In this document: piece by piece, positions 33,607-42,833 of the stretch | How the letters are laid out: every line of letters starts with the position of its first letter | Numbering within the stretch: the stretch's first letter is position 1 | Assembly (NCBI GenBank): GCA_963800975.1 | Contig: CAWDDB010000014.1 | Span: forward strand, 124,001-188,000 | Source: JALYGY01 sp963800975 | Lineage (GTDB): Bacteria; Actinomycetota; Rubrobacteria; Rubrobacterales; Rubrobacteraceae | DNA length: 64,000 bases | Direction: 5' to 3' | Translations under genes and position numbers: made by a program | Notes under the pieces: model-generated | What the model was told of the DNA's origin: nothing | Database searches by the model: none | The model's input: the letters and a program-made list of their open reading frames with translations, nothing else

Positions 33607-33642
33607 CTGGGGGATCCAGGACCGTGTTCCTGGATCCCCCAG
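33607..33642 (-). terminator. Perfect 15-bp hairpin after the sugar ABC operon
   Basis: CTGGGGGATCCAGGA (33607-33621) and its exact reverse complement (33628-33642) flank a six-base loop. It lies 24 bases past the permease stop. On the minus strand the following bases are moderately T-rich but lack a long run, so it may be a terminator or an mRNA-stabilising hairpin. Confidence 0.7.
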
Positions 33643-33665
33643 GTGTGCCTCGCCGAGACGAGTAA

Positions 33666-34520
33666 TTAACCCTTGACGGCTCCGGCGGTCAGGCCCGAGA
33701 CAATGCGGCGCTGGAAGATCAGGACCAGTATCACCAGCGGGACCGTCACCACGACGGCGGCGGCGGCCTGCGCCCCGTAGTCCACCGTGTACTGGCTCGC
33801 GAAGTTCGGGATCACGACCGTAACCGGCTGGGTCTCGGGGGTAAAAAGGAACGTGGTCGCGAACAGGAACTCGTTCCAGGCGAAGATGAAGGTGAGGATC
33901 GCCGTCGTGAAGACCCCAGGCGCGGCCAGGGGCACTATAACCTTCCTAAAAGCCTGGATCGTGGTCGCCCCGTCCACCCTGGCCGCCTCCTCCAGGTCCT
34001 TTGGCAGCTCCTTGAAGAACGCCACGAGGAGCCACACCGTGAGCGGCAGGGCGAAGACGGTGTCGGTGATGATGGCGGCCCAGTAGGTATCTATCAGGCC
34101 CACGGCGCTGTACTGGATGAACAACGGGCCTATGATCGCCACCCCGGGGAAGAAGCTGATCGCCAGGATCAGGGTCATGACCGAGCTCTTGAACCGGAAC
34201 CTGAGGCGCGCGATCGCGTAGGCCGCGATGGAGCCGAAGAACAGGCACACCACCGTGGTTATCCCCGAGATGATGGCGCTGTTCAGGAGCGCCTGCTGGA
34301 AGCTGGGGTCGCTTAAGATCTGGGCGTATTCCGCGCCGGTCGGGTTCGCGGGCAGGATCGTGGGCGGAGCCTGGAAAAGCTCGGCCCTGTTGATGATGCT
34401 CATCTTGAAGATCCAGATCAGCGGGAACATGCTGACGAGGACGAAGAGGAGCAGGAACACGTAGAAGAGAGCAGAGCCGATGGCGCCCCTTCCCCCTCCA
34501 GTCGCTGTTGCGCTGGCCAT
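33666..34520 (-). CDS. Carbohydrate ABC transporter permease (MalG type)
   Basis: A 284-aa inner-membrane permease with six segments and the EAA loop EEAARVDGATTIQAFRKVIVPLAAPG, which docks the ATPase. It matches CUT1-family MalG/UgpE proteins. The gene begins two bases after the MalF-type stop. With the binding protein, partner permease and ATPase at 34523-38088 it forms a complete importer for an oligosaccharide or sugar phosphate; the ligand cannot be read from sequence. Confidence 0.92.
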   Translation of the reverse strand: MASATATGGGRGAIGSALFYVFLLLFVLVSMFPLIWIFKMSIINRAELFQAPPTILPANPTGAEYAQILSDPSFQQALLNSAIISGITTVVCLFFGSIAAYAIARLRFRFKSSVMTLILAISFFPGVAIIGPLFIQYSAVGLIDTYWAAIITDTVFALPLTVWLLVAFFKELPKDLEEAARVDGATTIQAFRKVIVPLAAPGVFTTAILTFIFAWNEFLFATTFLFTPETQPVTVVIPNFASQYTVDYGAQAAAAVVVTVPLVILVLIFQRRIVSGLTAGAVKG

Positions 34521-34522
34521 CT

Positions 34523-35446
34523 CTACTCCTCCGTGGAAGTCTGCATGCCGAGAACCTTGATAAAGAACAGCGCGAGCAAGAACGCGGTTATGAAGATGAA
34601 CACCGCCGCCGCGTTGCCCTGCGCGAACTGCAGCTGGCTGATCCTTACCCCCTCGTAGACGAAGGTGCTCAGCGACTCGAGCTCGCGATTGCTCAGCCCC
34701 CAGAAAAGGTCGAAGACCCGGTAGGAATCTAGGGTCCGGAACAGGAGTGCGACCAGTATCGTCGGCTTTAGGAGCGGCATCGTGATGCGGAAGAAGCGCT
34801 GCCAGACGTTAGCCCCGTCCACCCTCGCCGCCTCGTAGACCTCTCCGGGGATGGTCTGGAGCCCGGCGAGCAGCAAGAGCGCCATAAACGGCGTCGTCTT
34901 CCACACGTCCACCAAGATACACCCGAAGAGTAACAGCGTCCTGTCCGAGAGTATCGGCTGGCTGATCAAGCCTATCGCGTTGGCCACGTAGTTGATGATC
35001 CCGACCTGGTCCTGGAACATCAGCCGCCACATGATCGCGGAGATGACGGTCGGGAAAGCCCACGGCACCAGCACCGCCGCCCTGACGAGTCCGCGGCCCG
35101 TGAAAGCCCGGTTTATCGCGAGCGCTATGGCGAGCCCGATCACGAACTCGAAGAACACGCTGATCACGGTGAAGATCAGGGTGTTCGTGAGCCCCTCCAG
35201 GAAGTCGGGGTTCTGGAACATCTCGACGTAGTTCTCGAGCCCGACGAAGGGGCCCGTTACCGCGACCGTCGACTGGCGCAGGCTCAGGTTTATGGCCTGC
35301 AGTATCGGGAAGATGGCCACGACGAGGATGATCACGAGCGCCGGCAGGACCATGTAGTAGGCCGTGCGCCTCTCGGGATTGCCGAACTCCTGCTTGAGCA
35401 GGCCGCCCCGGCGCTTCTTCTCTGTGCTTGCGGTCGTCACGCTCAC
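34523..35446 (-). CDS. Carbohydrate ABC transporter permease (MalF type)
   Basis: A 307-aa permease with six membrane segments and the EAA motif YEAARVDGANVWQRFFRITMPLLKP. It is the MalF/UgpA-like partner of the next gene. The N-terminus lacks the extra periplasmic loop of enterobacterial MalF, as in most Gram-positive CUT1 systems. It starts 13 bases after the binding-protein gene, within the same operon. Confidence 0.92.
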   Translation of the reverse strand: MSVTTASTEKKRRGGLLKQEFGNPERRTAYYMVLPALVIILVVAIFPILQAINLSLRQSTVAVTGPFVGLENYVEMFQNPDFLEGLTNTLIFTVISVFFEFVIGLAIALAINRAFTGRGLVRAAVLVPWAFPTVISAIMWRLMFQDQVGIINYVANAIGLISQPILSDRTLLLFGCILVDVWKTTPFMALLLLAGLQTIPGEVYEAARVDGANVWQRFFRITMPLLKPTILVALLFRTLDSYRVFDLFWGLSNRELESLSTFVYEGVRISQLQFAQGNAAAVFIFITAFLLALFFIKVLGMQTSTEE

Positions 35447-35459
35447 CCCCTTTCTGCGT

Positions 35460-36803
35460 CTAGCTCGGCGCCTGGTCTGCTATGTCCTGCAGCTGCTGCT
35501 GCAGCGTCCCCACGGCCTCTTGTGGCGGCACGTCACCCTTCAGGGACGAGTTGAACACCTCGGCCATCTCGAGCGACATGTCCGAGTAGACCGGCGAGAC
35601 AGGCCGCGGCTCCGTACGCGCCAGCGCCTGCGGGGCTAGCCTGACCGTCGGCACGTTCTCCTTGACCTCGGGGTCGTTGTAGAGAGCCTCGAGGGTCGGC
35701 AGGTACGAGCCCTCCAGCGCGTAGAACTTCTGCTGGGCCTCCGCGGTCATGAACTCCACGAACTGCCAGGCCGCGTCCTGCGCCTCCTGCTCGGCGAAGG
35801 CGTTTATGTAGAAGTTCCACCCGCCGAGGCCGCTAACGCTCTGGCCGTCGGTGCCGGCCGGCAACGGCGCGATGTCGATCTTGTCGATTATGTCGTAGTC
35901 GCCCGTGCCAGCCAGCGCGTACATGTACGGCCAGTTGCGGCAGAACACGGCGTCTCCCCCAAGGAACGGCGCCTCGCACTCCGGTTCGGCGTAGGTGCTC
36001 ACGGCCTGCGGGGCGACGCCGTCGGCGATCATGCTCCGCTCCGTCTCGAGCCCGGCGACCGACTCGGGGCTGTCGATGACGATCTTGCTCGCGTCGTTCG
36101 GGTCGAGCACCTGCCCGCCGTGGCTGTAGACATACTCCAGGCCGTTTACGACCCCGCCTTCGTACTCGGCGCCCTGGAACACGAAGCCGTACTTGACGTT
36201 CTGGTCCTGCATAATCTTCTGCGCCTGCTCCTTGAGCTCCTCCCAGGTGGCCGGTGGCCCCGAGAAGCCCGCCTGCTCCAACAGGTCTTTGCGGTAGTAC
36301 AGGAGCCCCGCGTCGGTAAACCACGGGACGCCGTAGACGGCACCCTCGTAGGTGTTGGACTCTATCGGGCCGGGGAGGAACTGATCCCGCTTGCTCTGGG
36401 AAAAGCGGTCAGAGAGGTCGATGATGTAGCCGTTGGCGGCGAACTGCGCCGGCCAGATCACGTCGCCCCCGATCAGGGTGAGGTCGCCGCTCTGCGCCTG
36501 GAACTCGGTCCTGAGCTGGTCGAAGTACGCGCCGGTGTCGGAGGGCATCCTGCGCCAGCGAACCTGCACGTCGCCCTTGTTCTGGTTGTTGAATTTGTCG
36601 ATCAACTCCTGCAGGGCCCCGGACGCCTCGCGCCCGAAGCCGACAACGACCTCACCGGTGAAGCTACCACCCCCGCCGCCGCAGCCCGCGGCCCCGAGCA
36701 ACGCAGCGCCCGCGAGACCGGCGCCGCCCATCTTCAGGAAGGACCCGCGGCTGAACCTTCGCCCGCCTGGCACCCTTGGCTCTCCTTCTTCTCTCTCGGT
36801 CAC
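35460..36803 (-). CDS. Sugar ABC transporter substrate-binding lipoprotein
   Basis: A 447-aa family-1 solute-binding protein. The export signal ends in LLGAAGCGGGGG, where the Cys is the expected lipid-attachment site. The preceding SRGSFLKMGGAG looks like a Tat motif (SRRxFLK) in which the second Arg has become Gly. The mature domain has the MalE-like pattern (GAVYGVPWFTDAGLLYYRKDLLEQAGF; GGDAVFCRNWPYMYAL). It captures substrate for the adjacent permeases. Confidence 0.92.
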   Translation of the reverse strand: MTEREEGEPRVPGGRRFSRGSFLKMGGAGLAGAALLGAAGCGGGGGSFTGEVVVGFGREASGALQELIDKFNNQNKGDVQVRWRRMPSDTGAYFDQLRTEFQAQSGDLTLIGGDVIWPAQFAANGYIIDLSDRFSQSKRDQFLPGPIESNTYEGAVYGVPWFTDAGLLYYRKDLLEQAGFSGPPATWEELKEQAQKIMQDQNVKYGFVFQGAEYEGGVVNGLEYVYSHGGQVLDPNDASKIVIDSPESVAGLETERSMIADGVAPQAVSTYAEPECEAPFLGGDAVFCRNWPYMYALAGTGDYDIIDKIDIAPLPAGTDGQSVSGLGGWNFYINAFAEQEAQDAAWQFVEFMTAEAQQKFYALEGSYLPTLEALYNDPEVKENVPTVRLAPQALARTEPRPVSPVYSDMSLEMAEVFNSSLKGDVPPQEAVGTLQQQLQDIADQAPS

Positions 36804-36882
36804 GCGCGCTTCCCTTCTAGGTCGGGAACCCTGCTACCTCCGTACTCGACACACCCGAGGACGCGTCGTCGGGTAGATCTCC

Positions 36883-38088
36883 TTACAGGATCGCCTGCTC
36901 GCTCTCCGGGTCGAAGAGGCGGATATTGCTCGCGTCGATAACCAGCTTCATGTTCTGGCCCTCCCGCGCCGTGCTCTCGGCCGATACCCGCGCCACCATC
37001 AGGTTGCCCCCTGGTACGTCATCGGCGTCGTCGGACATCTCGGCGACGCTATCCGGGTGTACGGCCTGCTCCTCGGGCGGCTCGAAGTAGACGTACTTCT
37101 CGGATCCCATGCTCTCTATTACTTGCGCCTCGATTTCCATCGCGCTCGAGCTCTCTTCGCTACTCATGGCGGCCGCCTCCTCGGTCCCGGCGTCCTCCAT
37201 GTGCTCGGGCCGGATACCCAGGATCAGGTCTTTACCCTCGTAGCTCTCGGGGTCGCTCCCACGTTCTTTAGCCTCGCCGACCGCCTCCCGGGAAAGGGGT
37301 ATGCGCGTCTGACCGAAGACGGCCGCCAGACCGCCGTTCTCCTTCTCGAGCCTGGCCCGGATAAAGTTCATGGCCGGCGAGCCGATAAAGCCGGCGACGA
37401 AGACGTTGTGCGGGTTGTCGTACATGTTCTGCGGCGGATCTATCTGCTGGACCACCCCGTCCTTGAGCACCACGATCCTGTCAGCCATCGTCATGGCTTC
37501 GGTCTGGTCGTGGGTGACGTAGATGGTGGTCGTGCCGATGCGGTTGTGCAGCTTGGCGATCTCCGTGCGCATCTGTACCCTGAGTTTGGCGTCCAGGTTA
37601 GACAGAGGCTCGTCCATGAGGAACGCCTTGGGCTCCCGCACGATAGCCCTGCCCAGGGCCACCCGCTGCCTCTGGCCGCCCGAGAGCGCCTTGGGCTTGC
37701 GGTCCAAGAATCGCTCGATCGAGAGTATCCGGGCCGCCTCTTCGACGCGGCGGTCGATGTCGCCCTTGTCCATCTTCCTGAGCTTCAGGGCGAAACCCAT
37801 GTTCTCCCGCACGTTCATATGCGGGTACAGGGCGTAGTTCTGGAAGACCATGGCGATGTCGCGCTGGCGCGGCGGCAGATCGTTGACGACCTCATCCCCG
37901 ATAAAGACCTTGCCGCGAGAGATATCCTCGAGCCCGGCGATCATGCGAAGGGCGGTGGACTTGCCGCACCCGCTGGGACCGACGAAGACTACAAACTCCC
38001 CATCCGGGATGTCAAGATTCATGTCGTTTACGGCGACAACATCCTCACCGAAGATCTTGGTCACGTTCTCCATCGTAACTTCGGCCAT
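36883..38088 (-). CDS. Sugar ABC transporter ATPase (UgpC/MsmK/MalK family)
   Basis: A 401-aa ATPase: Walker A GPSGCGKST, Q-loop FQNYALYPHM, signature LSGGQRQRVA, Walker B FLMDEPLSNLDA, H-loop YVTHDQ, then a C-terminal TOBE regulatory domain (ILGIRPEHMED, IESMGSEKYVYFE). That domain carries acidic insertions (Ser/Glu and Asp stretches) not usual in MsmK. ATG 38088 has AAGGAGG at ideal spacing. It is the first gene of the transporter operon; such ATPases often serve several sugar importers. Confidence 0.93.
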   Translation of the reverse strand: MAEVTMENVTKIFGEDVVAVNDMNLDIPDGEFVVFVGPSGCGKSTALRMIAGLEDISRGKVFIGDEVVNDLPPRQRDIAMVFQNYALYPHMNVRENMGFALKLRKMDKGDIDRRVEEAARILSIERFLDRKPKALSGGQRQRVALGRAIVREPKAFLMDEPLSNLDAKLRVQMRTEIAKLHNRIGTTTIYVTHDQTEAMTMADRIVVLKDGVVQQIDPPQNMYDNPHNVFVAGFIGSPAMNFIRARLEKENGGLAAVFGQTRIPLSREAVGEAKERGSDPESYEGKDLILGIRPEHMEDAGTEEAAAMSSEESSSAMEIEAQVIESMGSEKYVYFEPPEEQAVHPDSVAEMSDDADDVPGGNLMVARVSAESTAREGQNMKLVIDASNIRLFDPESEQAIL

Positions 38089-38200
38089 CAGCGCCTCCTT
38101 CTGCTCGTCCGGCATCGACCGGTATCCCTCTTGCCCTGATTCTTGGGTCTGTCCACCCCCGTGGTACGGAACATTCTACCCCAACCTTAGAGTTCGTACG

Positions 38201-39367
38201 CTAAGGCGCGCTCTGCTCCTGCAGCGGGTATGCTTCTTTGACCCGCATCACGCGCCGGACGGCCTCCTCCACCCTCTCCCTCGGTATCTCCCCTGACTCA
38301 ACGGCCCCAACGACGGCGTCGTAGGCGTCGGCCTGGTCCTGGGGCGGGCTGGAGATGAGCAGGAGGTCCGCGCCGGCTTTTGCCGCGCGGACCGCCGCCC
38401 TCGACGGCGGTCCGTCCCCGGCCGCCCCGGCCATCGCCAGGTCGTCCGTTACGACGACGCCGTCGAAACCGAGCTCAGCGCGCAGCGTATCTATCGCCTT
38501 GGGAGAGAGGCTCGCCGGGTTATCACCGTCGATGGCCGGGTAGATGAGGTGACCGACCATGACCATCGGCACCCCGGCGTCGACCGCGGCCCGGAACGGC
38601 GGCAGGTCGTAGGAACGCAACGTCTCGCTGTCGTGCTCTACCACGGGCAGGGCCGAGTGGGAGTCGGCGGTCGCAGGGCCGTGATTCGGGAAGTGCTTGG
38701 CCGCCGAGACCACACCCGCCGCCTCGAAGCCCTCGACGGCCGCCGCGCCCATCTCCGACACAAGTCGCGGGTCGTCGCCGTACGCGCGGTTCCCGATCGC
38801 GGCCCCGAAGCCCGTGTCCACCACGGGGGCCAGGTTCGTGTTGACGCCGGCTCGGCGGAGCTCGAGGCCGATCTGCTCGGCGATCACGCGCGCCCTGGCG
38901 GGGTCCCCGCGCGCCCCCACGCGAGACGCCGGCGGCTGGGGGGAGACCCACGGCGCCCTCGAGACCACGCCCCCTTCGTGGTCCACGGCGACGAAGAGAG
39001 GCACGGGGGGATCCGTCGTCGTGGAGAGCTCCTGGAGTTTCCCGGTTAGCACCCGCGTCTGCGCCTCGCTTTGCATGTTGTAGTCGAAGAGCAGCACGCC
39101 GCCGATGTTCCGCTCCCGGATCATCTTCTCGATGTAGTAGTCGGGCTGGGTTCCGCCAAGGCCCACGACGAACATCTGCCCCACCAGATCCCGGACTCCC
39201 ATCCGCTCGACCTCCGTCGGTTTCTCCGATGCTCGCCGCTCGGGGGGAGCCTCCTGGCGAGGCGCGGCGTCCTCGCTCGCCACCGAGCACCTGGCGAGGA
39301 CGACCAGCCCGAGGCAGAGCACGAGGAGGCCACGCGTCCCTAACCTCCTGTCCTCCCTTCGCCGCAT
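38201..39367 (-). CDS. nagZ: Glycoside hydrolase family 3 beta-N-acetylhexosaminidase-like protein
   Basis: A 388-aa exported GH3 enzyme. The NagZ active-site loop KHFPNHGPATADSHSALPVV supplies the Asp/His dyad and VVVTDDLAMAGA contains the catalytic Asp nucleophile; MIRERNIGGVLLFDYN is also typical. The N-terminus is a signal sequence (LLVLCLGLVVLARCS); a Cys is present but the residue before it is Arg, which is atypical for a lipobox. It would remove N-acetylhexosamines from cell-wall or other glycans. Confidence 0.88.
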   Translation of the reverse strand: MRRREDRRLGTRGLLVLCLGLVVLARCSVASEDAAPRQEAPPERRASEKPTEVERMGVRDLVGQMFVVGLGGTQPDYYIEKMIRERNIGGVLLFDYNMQSEAQTRVLTGKLQELSTTTDPPVPLFVAVDHEGGVVSRAPWVSPQPPASRVGARGDPARARVIAEQIGLELRRAGVNTNLAPVVDTGFGAAIGNRAYGDDPRLVSEMGAAAVEGFEAAGVVSAAKHFPNHGPATADSHSALPVVEHDSETLRSYDLPPFRAAVDAGVPMVMVGHLIYPAIDGDNPASLSPKAIDTLRAELGFDGVVVTDDLAMAGAAGDGPPSRAAVRAAKAGADLLLISSPPQDQADAYDAVVGAVESGEIPRERVEEAVRRVMRVKEAYPLQEQSAP

Positions 39368-39440
39368 TGGATCCCTCCTCCCGAGCCGCCGTGACCAGTT
39401 TATCGCTGAGGTAGGCGTCGGTCTCGGGTATCCTTGCTGC

Positions 39441-40802
39441 GTGATCAGGCTTTCCTACGAGTCCGGCACCCTCGTCGCGGTCGGAGCCTCGGCCGCCGAC
39501 CTGCAGGGCTCCTTTGTCTGGGACGGTCGGACCAGGCAGTGGCGCGCGCCCGCGAGCGCCTACCGCGAGGCCGTCCTGCTCCTGCGCGAGTCGGGCACGC
39601 CGCACGAGGACCTGGCCGCGCGGTTCGAGAGGCTCGAACTGGAGTCGAGGGTCGCGCTTGAGCCGCGTCCGTACCAGAAGGAGGCGCTCGGCGCCTGGCG
39701 CCTGGGGGACCTGCGCGGCGTCGTTGTCCTGCCCACGGGGGCTGGCAAGACGGCGGTCGCGCTCAGGGCGATGGAGCGGGTTGGGCGTAGCACGCTCGTC
39801 GTGGTCCCGACGCTCACCCTGCTAAAGCAGTGGTACTCCGTGCTCTCCGACGCGTTCGGGGACTCCGTCACGGTTGGGCTCCTCGGCGGCGGCTACCACG
39901 AGGTGACGCCGCTGACGGTCACCACCTACGACTCCGCGTACATCCACGCCGAGCGCTACGGGGACCGCTTCGCGCTCGTGGTCTACGACGAGGTCCACCA
40001 CCTCCCCGCGCCAAAGAACGCCGTGATCTCCAAGATGCTGCTCGCGCCCTACTCCCTGGGGCTGACGGCCACCCCGGAGCGCCCGGACGGCGGCCACGAG
40101 TCGTTGCCCGAGCTCGTGGGCCCGATCGTCTACCGACGCTCGCCGGAGGATCTGGCGGGGACGTACCTGGCCCCCTTCGAGCTGGTACGCATCCCCGTCG
40201 AGCTCACCGCCCACGAGCGCTTCGAGTACGCCCAGGCCGACGCGGTGTACCGGGACTTCCTCGCCAAACACCGCCTGCCCATGCGCTCGCCGGAGGACTG
40301 GCAGAGGTTCATCCTCGTCGCGGCCACCAGCCACTCGGGCGGCCGGGAGGCGCTCCTGGCGGCGCGTCGGCGCCGCGAGATCCAGGGCGGCGCCATGAGG
40401 AAGGTGGTCACGCTCGAGACGCTGCTCAGGCGCCACTGGGACGACCGAGTCCTGGTCTTCGCCAAAAGCGTCGAGGAAGTCTACTCGCTCTCGAGGAGGT
40501 TCCTCATCCCCGGCGTAACCTACGAGACACCGGCGAAGGAGCGAAAGGAGGTCCTGGACCGCTTCCGCGAGGGCCGCTACCGTGCCATCGTCGCCTCCGA
40601 CGTCCTGAACGAAGGGGTCGACGTCCCGGACGCGGGGGTCGCGATCATCCTGGCGGGCAGCGCCTCCAGGCGCGAGTACGTCCAGAGGCTCGGTCGTATC
40701 CTGCGCCCGAAAGATGGCAAGCGGGCCACGCTCTACGAGCTGGTCACGGCGGAGACGGGCGAGGTGCACGCCGCGAGGCGCCGCAGGGAGGCCCTGCTCT
40801 AG
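39441..40802 (+). CDS. XPB-type DEAD/DEAH-box DNA helicase
   Basis: A 453-aa superfamily 2 helicase. An N-terminal damage-recognition-like domain (about 1-70) is followed by the Walker A PTGAGKT (98-104), the DEVH box (183-186), motif III GLTATPERPDG and motif VI QRLGRILRPKDGK. XPB unwinds damaged DNA in nucleotide excision repair. The start is GTG 39441 without a clear Shine-Dalgarno. Its stop overlaps the start of the next gene by one base, and that gene encodes the known archaeal XPB partner, Bax1. Confidence 0.9.
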   Translation: MIRLSYESGTLVAVGASAADLQGSFVWDGRTRQWRAPASAYREAVLLLRESGTPHEDLAARFERLELESRVALEPRPYQKEALGAWRLGDLRGVVVLPTGAGKTAVALRAMERVGRSTLVVVPTLTLLKQWYSVLSDAFGDSVTVGLLGGGYHEVTPLTVTTYDSAYIHAERYGDRFALVVYDEVHHLPAPKNAVISKMLLAPYSLGLTATPERPDGGHESLPELVGPIVYRRSPEDLAGTYLAPFELVRIPVELTAHERFEYAQADAVYRDFLAKHRLPMRSPEDWQRFILVAATSHSGGREALLAARRRREIQGGAMRKVVTLETLLRRHWDDRVLVFAKSVEEVYSLSRRFLIPGVTYETPAKERKEVLDRFREGRYRAIVASDVLNEGVDVPDAGVAIILAGSASRREYVQRLGRILRPKDGKRATLYELVTAETGEVHAARRRREALL

Positions 40803-42055
40803 TGCTCAGAAGCGAGCACGTGATCGCGCGCCTCACCCGTGGCAGGCTCGTTCCTTTCAGGCTGTCCGCGGAGGATGCGCGCGTGCTTGAGGTCGCGGCG
40901 GAGCTCTGCAACCTGTACTCCGAAGGCGTCGGATTCCCGAGGGCCAGCCTCGAGGAGAAGCTCGCGGCCCGCGAGGAGGAGCTTGGGCCGCGGCTCGACG
41001 CGCGGCGCGGCTTCCGGGTGGTGCGCGGCCTCTCCAAGCTCCTCGAGGAGCGGGTCGAGTGGGGCTCCCCTACCGCGGCGGACCCTTACACCATCCGCAC
41101 CCGCGTCTTCGAGCTCGCCGCCGCCTTGCCAGAGCCGCCGGCCGAGGAGGCCGGTCTGCTTGAGGCCCCGACGCGCCAGGACGTGTTGTCCCGGGTCTCC
41201 GCGGAGACCGGGATAGAGGATCCAGCCTCGATCATGTACTCAGACAGGCAGGGGGCACAGATCCTGCATGCGTTCGAGGAGCCATCACCCGAGGTCCTCG
41301 TGGCCCGCTACAACGTGGCCCAGGTCCAAGGCGTACTCTACGCCGCCCGCGACCTGATCGTCGACCTCGGGGAGGAGGCCGACGCCAGGCTCGTCTTCCA
41401 CTACGTCAAGGCGCAGGGACTGATCTACGCCCTCGAACCGGCCCCCAGAGGCTACCGTATCCGCCTCGACGGCCCGCTCTCCATCTTCGGCGCCACCCGC
41501 AAGTACGGGCTACGGCTGGCCAAGTTCTTGCCCGGCCTCCTGCTCACCTCACCGTGGAGCCTCTCGGCCAACGTCGAGTGGAGGGATCGCGAAGCGTACC
41601 TGGAGCTCGACTCGGAGACGAGCGGCCTACAGAGCCACTACCTCGGACCGCGCGGCGAGCAACACGCCGACCCCGTGCGTGAGGCGTTCGTCCGCGCCTG
41701 GGAGCGCGCCAAAGACACCGGCGGCTGGGAGCTGGAGGCGGGGGCCGGGGTGCTCTCCTTCCCGGAGATGAAGGCGGCGCTCGTGCCGGACTTCACCCTG
41801 AAACACACCGAGAGCGGCGAGACCGCGCACCTGGAGGTTCTCGGCTTCTGGTCGGAGCGGAACCTGGTGGAGCGCGCCGCCCTGCTGCGGGAAGCTCGCG
41901 AGCAAGGTCACCGCGTGCTGGTCGCCGCTTCCGAGAGGCTGGGGGTCTCTCCCGAGGTGCTCTCCGAGGCCGTAATGGGTGGCGTCGTCCCCTTCAAAGA
42001 ACGCCTGGCGCCGAAGGCCGTGCTCGCGGCGCTCGAGACGCAACGCGCAATATAA
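40802..42055 (+). CDS. DUF790 family protein, Bax1-type XPB-associated nuclease
   Basis: A 417-aa DUF790 protein. It begins LRSEHVIARLTRGRLVPFRL, typical of Bax1, and the C-terminal nuclease region has PDFTLKH followed by HLEVLGFWSERNL and a Lys/Arg-rich helix, the PD-(D/E)xK-like core. In archaea Bax1 is a structure-specific endonuclease bound to XPB. Here GTG 40802 shares a base with the XPB stop (TAGTG), so the proteins should be made together. Confidence 0.88.
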   Translation: MLRSEHVIARLTRGRLVPFRLSAEDARVLEVAAELCNLYSEGVGFPRASLEEKLAAREEELGPRLDARRGFRVVRGLSKLLEERVEWGSPTAADPYTIRTRVFELAAALPEPPAEEAGLLEAPTRQDVLSRVSAETGIEDPASIMYSDRQGAQILHAFEEPSPEVLVARYNVAQVQGVLYAARDLIVDLGEEADARLVFHYVKAQGLIYALEPAPRGYRIRLDGPLSIFGATRKYGLRLAKFLPGLLLTSPWSLSANVEWRDREAYLELDSETSGLQSHYLGPRGEQHADPVREAFVRAWERAKDTGGWELEAGAGVLSFPEMKAALVPDFTLKHTESGETAHLEVLGFWSERNLVERAALLREAREQGHRVLVAASERLGVSPEVLSEAVMGGVVPFKERLAPKAVLAALETQRAI

Positions 42056-42062
42056 TCGGGCG

Positions 42063-42515
42063 ATGCAGCGGAGCCTCGGATACCTCATCGCGCTCGCCGT
42101 GGCCTACGCCTTCGCCGCGGCCGTGTTCGGGTTCGGGGCCCAGGTCTACGCGTGGAAGAGCGCCTACGCGGGGGACATCGGACGCCAGCAGCTGGTACTG
42201 CTGACCAGGCTCATCGTCCTGCTGGTTCTCGCCGTCCTCCTCGTCTTGCAGGGCGGCTGGCGTGGGGTTCTGGCGGCGCTCGCGATGGTCGTCGGGGCCA
42301 CCGTCCTGGAGTGGGCCCTCTTCCCGCTGGCCTTCGAGTGGGCCGCCGTGAGCGATCCCGCCGGCTACGAGCGAGAGTTCGGCGAGGGGGCCAGCAGGCC
42401 CACCTACCTGCAGTGGGCCACCTACGACGTCCTGGGGGTCGGCATCTCCGCCGCCTTCGTGCAGGGCCTGCGCGTGGTTTTGCGCGCTAACCCCAGGGCT
42501 CCGACGGGCGGATGA
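42063..42515 (+). CDS. Hypothetical membrane protein after the XPB/Bax1 pair
   Basis: A 150-aa protein with three or four membrane segments (LGYLIALAVAYAFAAAVFGFG; LIVLLVLAVLLVLQGG; GVLAALAMVVGATVLEWALFPLAF). I recognise no family. ATG 42063 is seven bases after the Bax1 stop, so it is the third gene of that operon. The 3' end overlaps a convergent minus-strand gene by 29 bases. Confidence 0.65.
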   Translation: MQRSLGYLIALAVAYAFAAAVFGFGAQVYAWKSAYAGDIGRQQLVLLTRLIVLLVLAVLLVLQGGWRGVLAALAMVVGATVLEWALFPLAFEWAAVSDPAGYEREFGEGASRPTYLQWATYDVLGVGISAAFVQGLRVVLRANPRAPTGG

Positions 42516-42756
42516 CCTCGATCTCCTGGGCCTCGTCGAAGTCGAGCAGGTAGACCTCGCCCAGGGCGTTGAAGTCGTAGCGGGACGGCGGCAGCACCCC
42601 CTCCGCCGAGTCTTCGACCTCGACGCCGGTGACTAGCCTGCCCCGACCCTTGCACCTGCGACAAGAAAGCGGACGCCAGGCCGAACCGTCGTCCCCCCGG
42701 CCCTCGCAGTTGGGACACTCGCGAAATCCCGTGTAGCGGATGCTTATGGTCCTCAA
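42487..42756 (-). CDS. Small zinc-ribbon protein
   Basis: An 89-aa protein with two CxxC pairs in DnaJ-like spacing (ECPNCEGRG and SCRRCKGRG), predicting one zinc-binding site. It is followed by an acidic strand-rich C-terminus (YDFNALGEVYLLDFDEAQEIEVI). Start TTG 42756 with GGAG about five bases ahead. Zinc ribbons of this kind usually contact proteins or nucleic acid; no function can be assigned. Its 3' end overlaps the convergent membrane-protein gene. Confidence 0.65.
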   Translation of the reverse strand: MRTISIRYTGFRECPNCEGRGDDGSAWRPLSCRRCKGRGRLVTGVEVEDSAEGVLPPSRYDFNALGEVYLLDFDEAQEIEVIRPSEPWG

Positions 42757-42833
42757 ACGCGCTCCGTTTCCGGCCCGCCGACAAGCGATGGTATATTACC
42801 CCGCTGGCCGACGACGCGGAGAGGGGTGGTCGT

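Noticed and set aside
37043..37200. Acidic inserts in the ABC ATPase as a frameshift artefact
   Set aside because: The frame is continuous, and recognisable TOBE-domain sequence lies on both sides, so these are genuine insertions.
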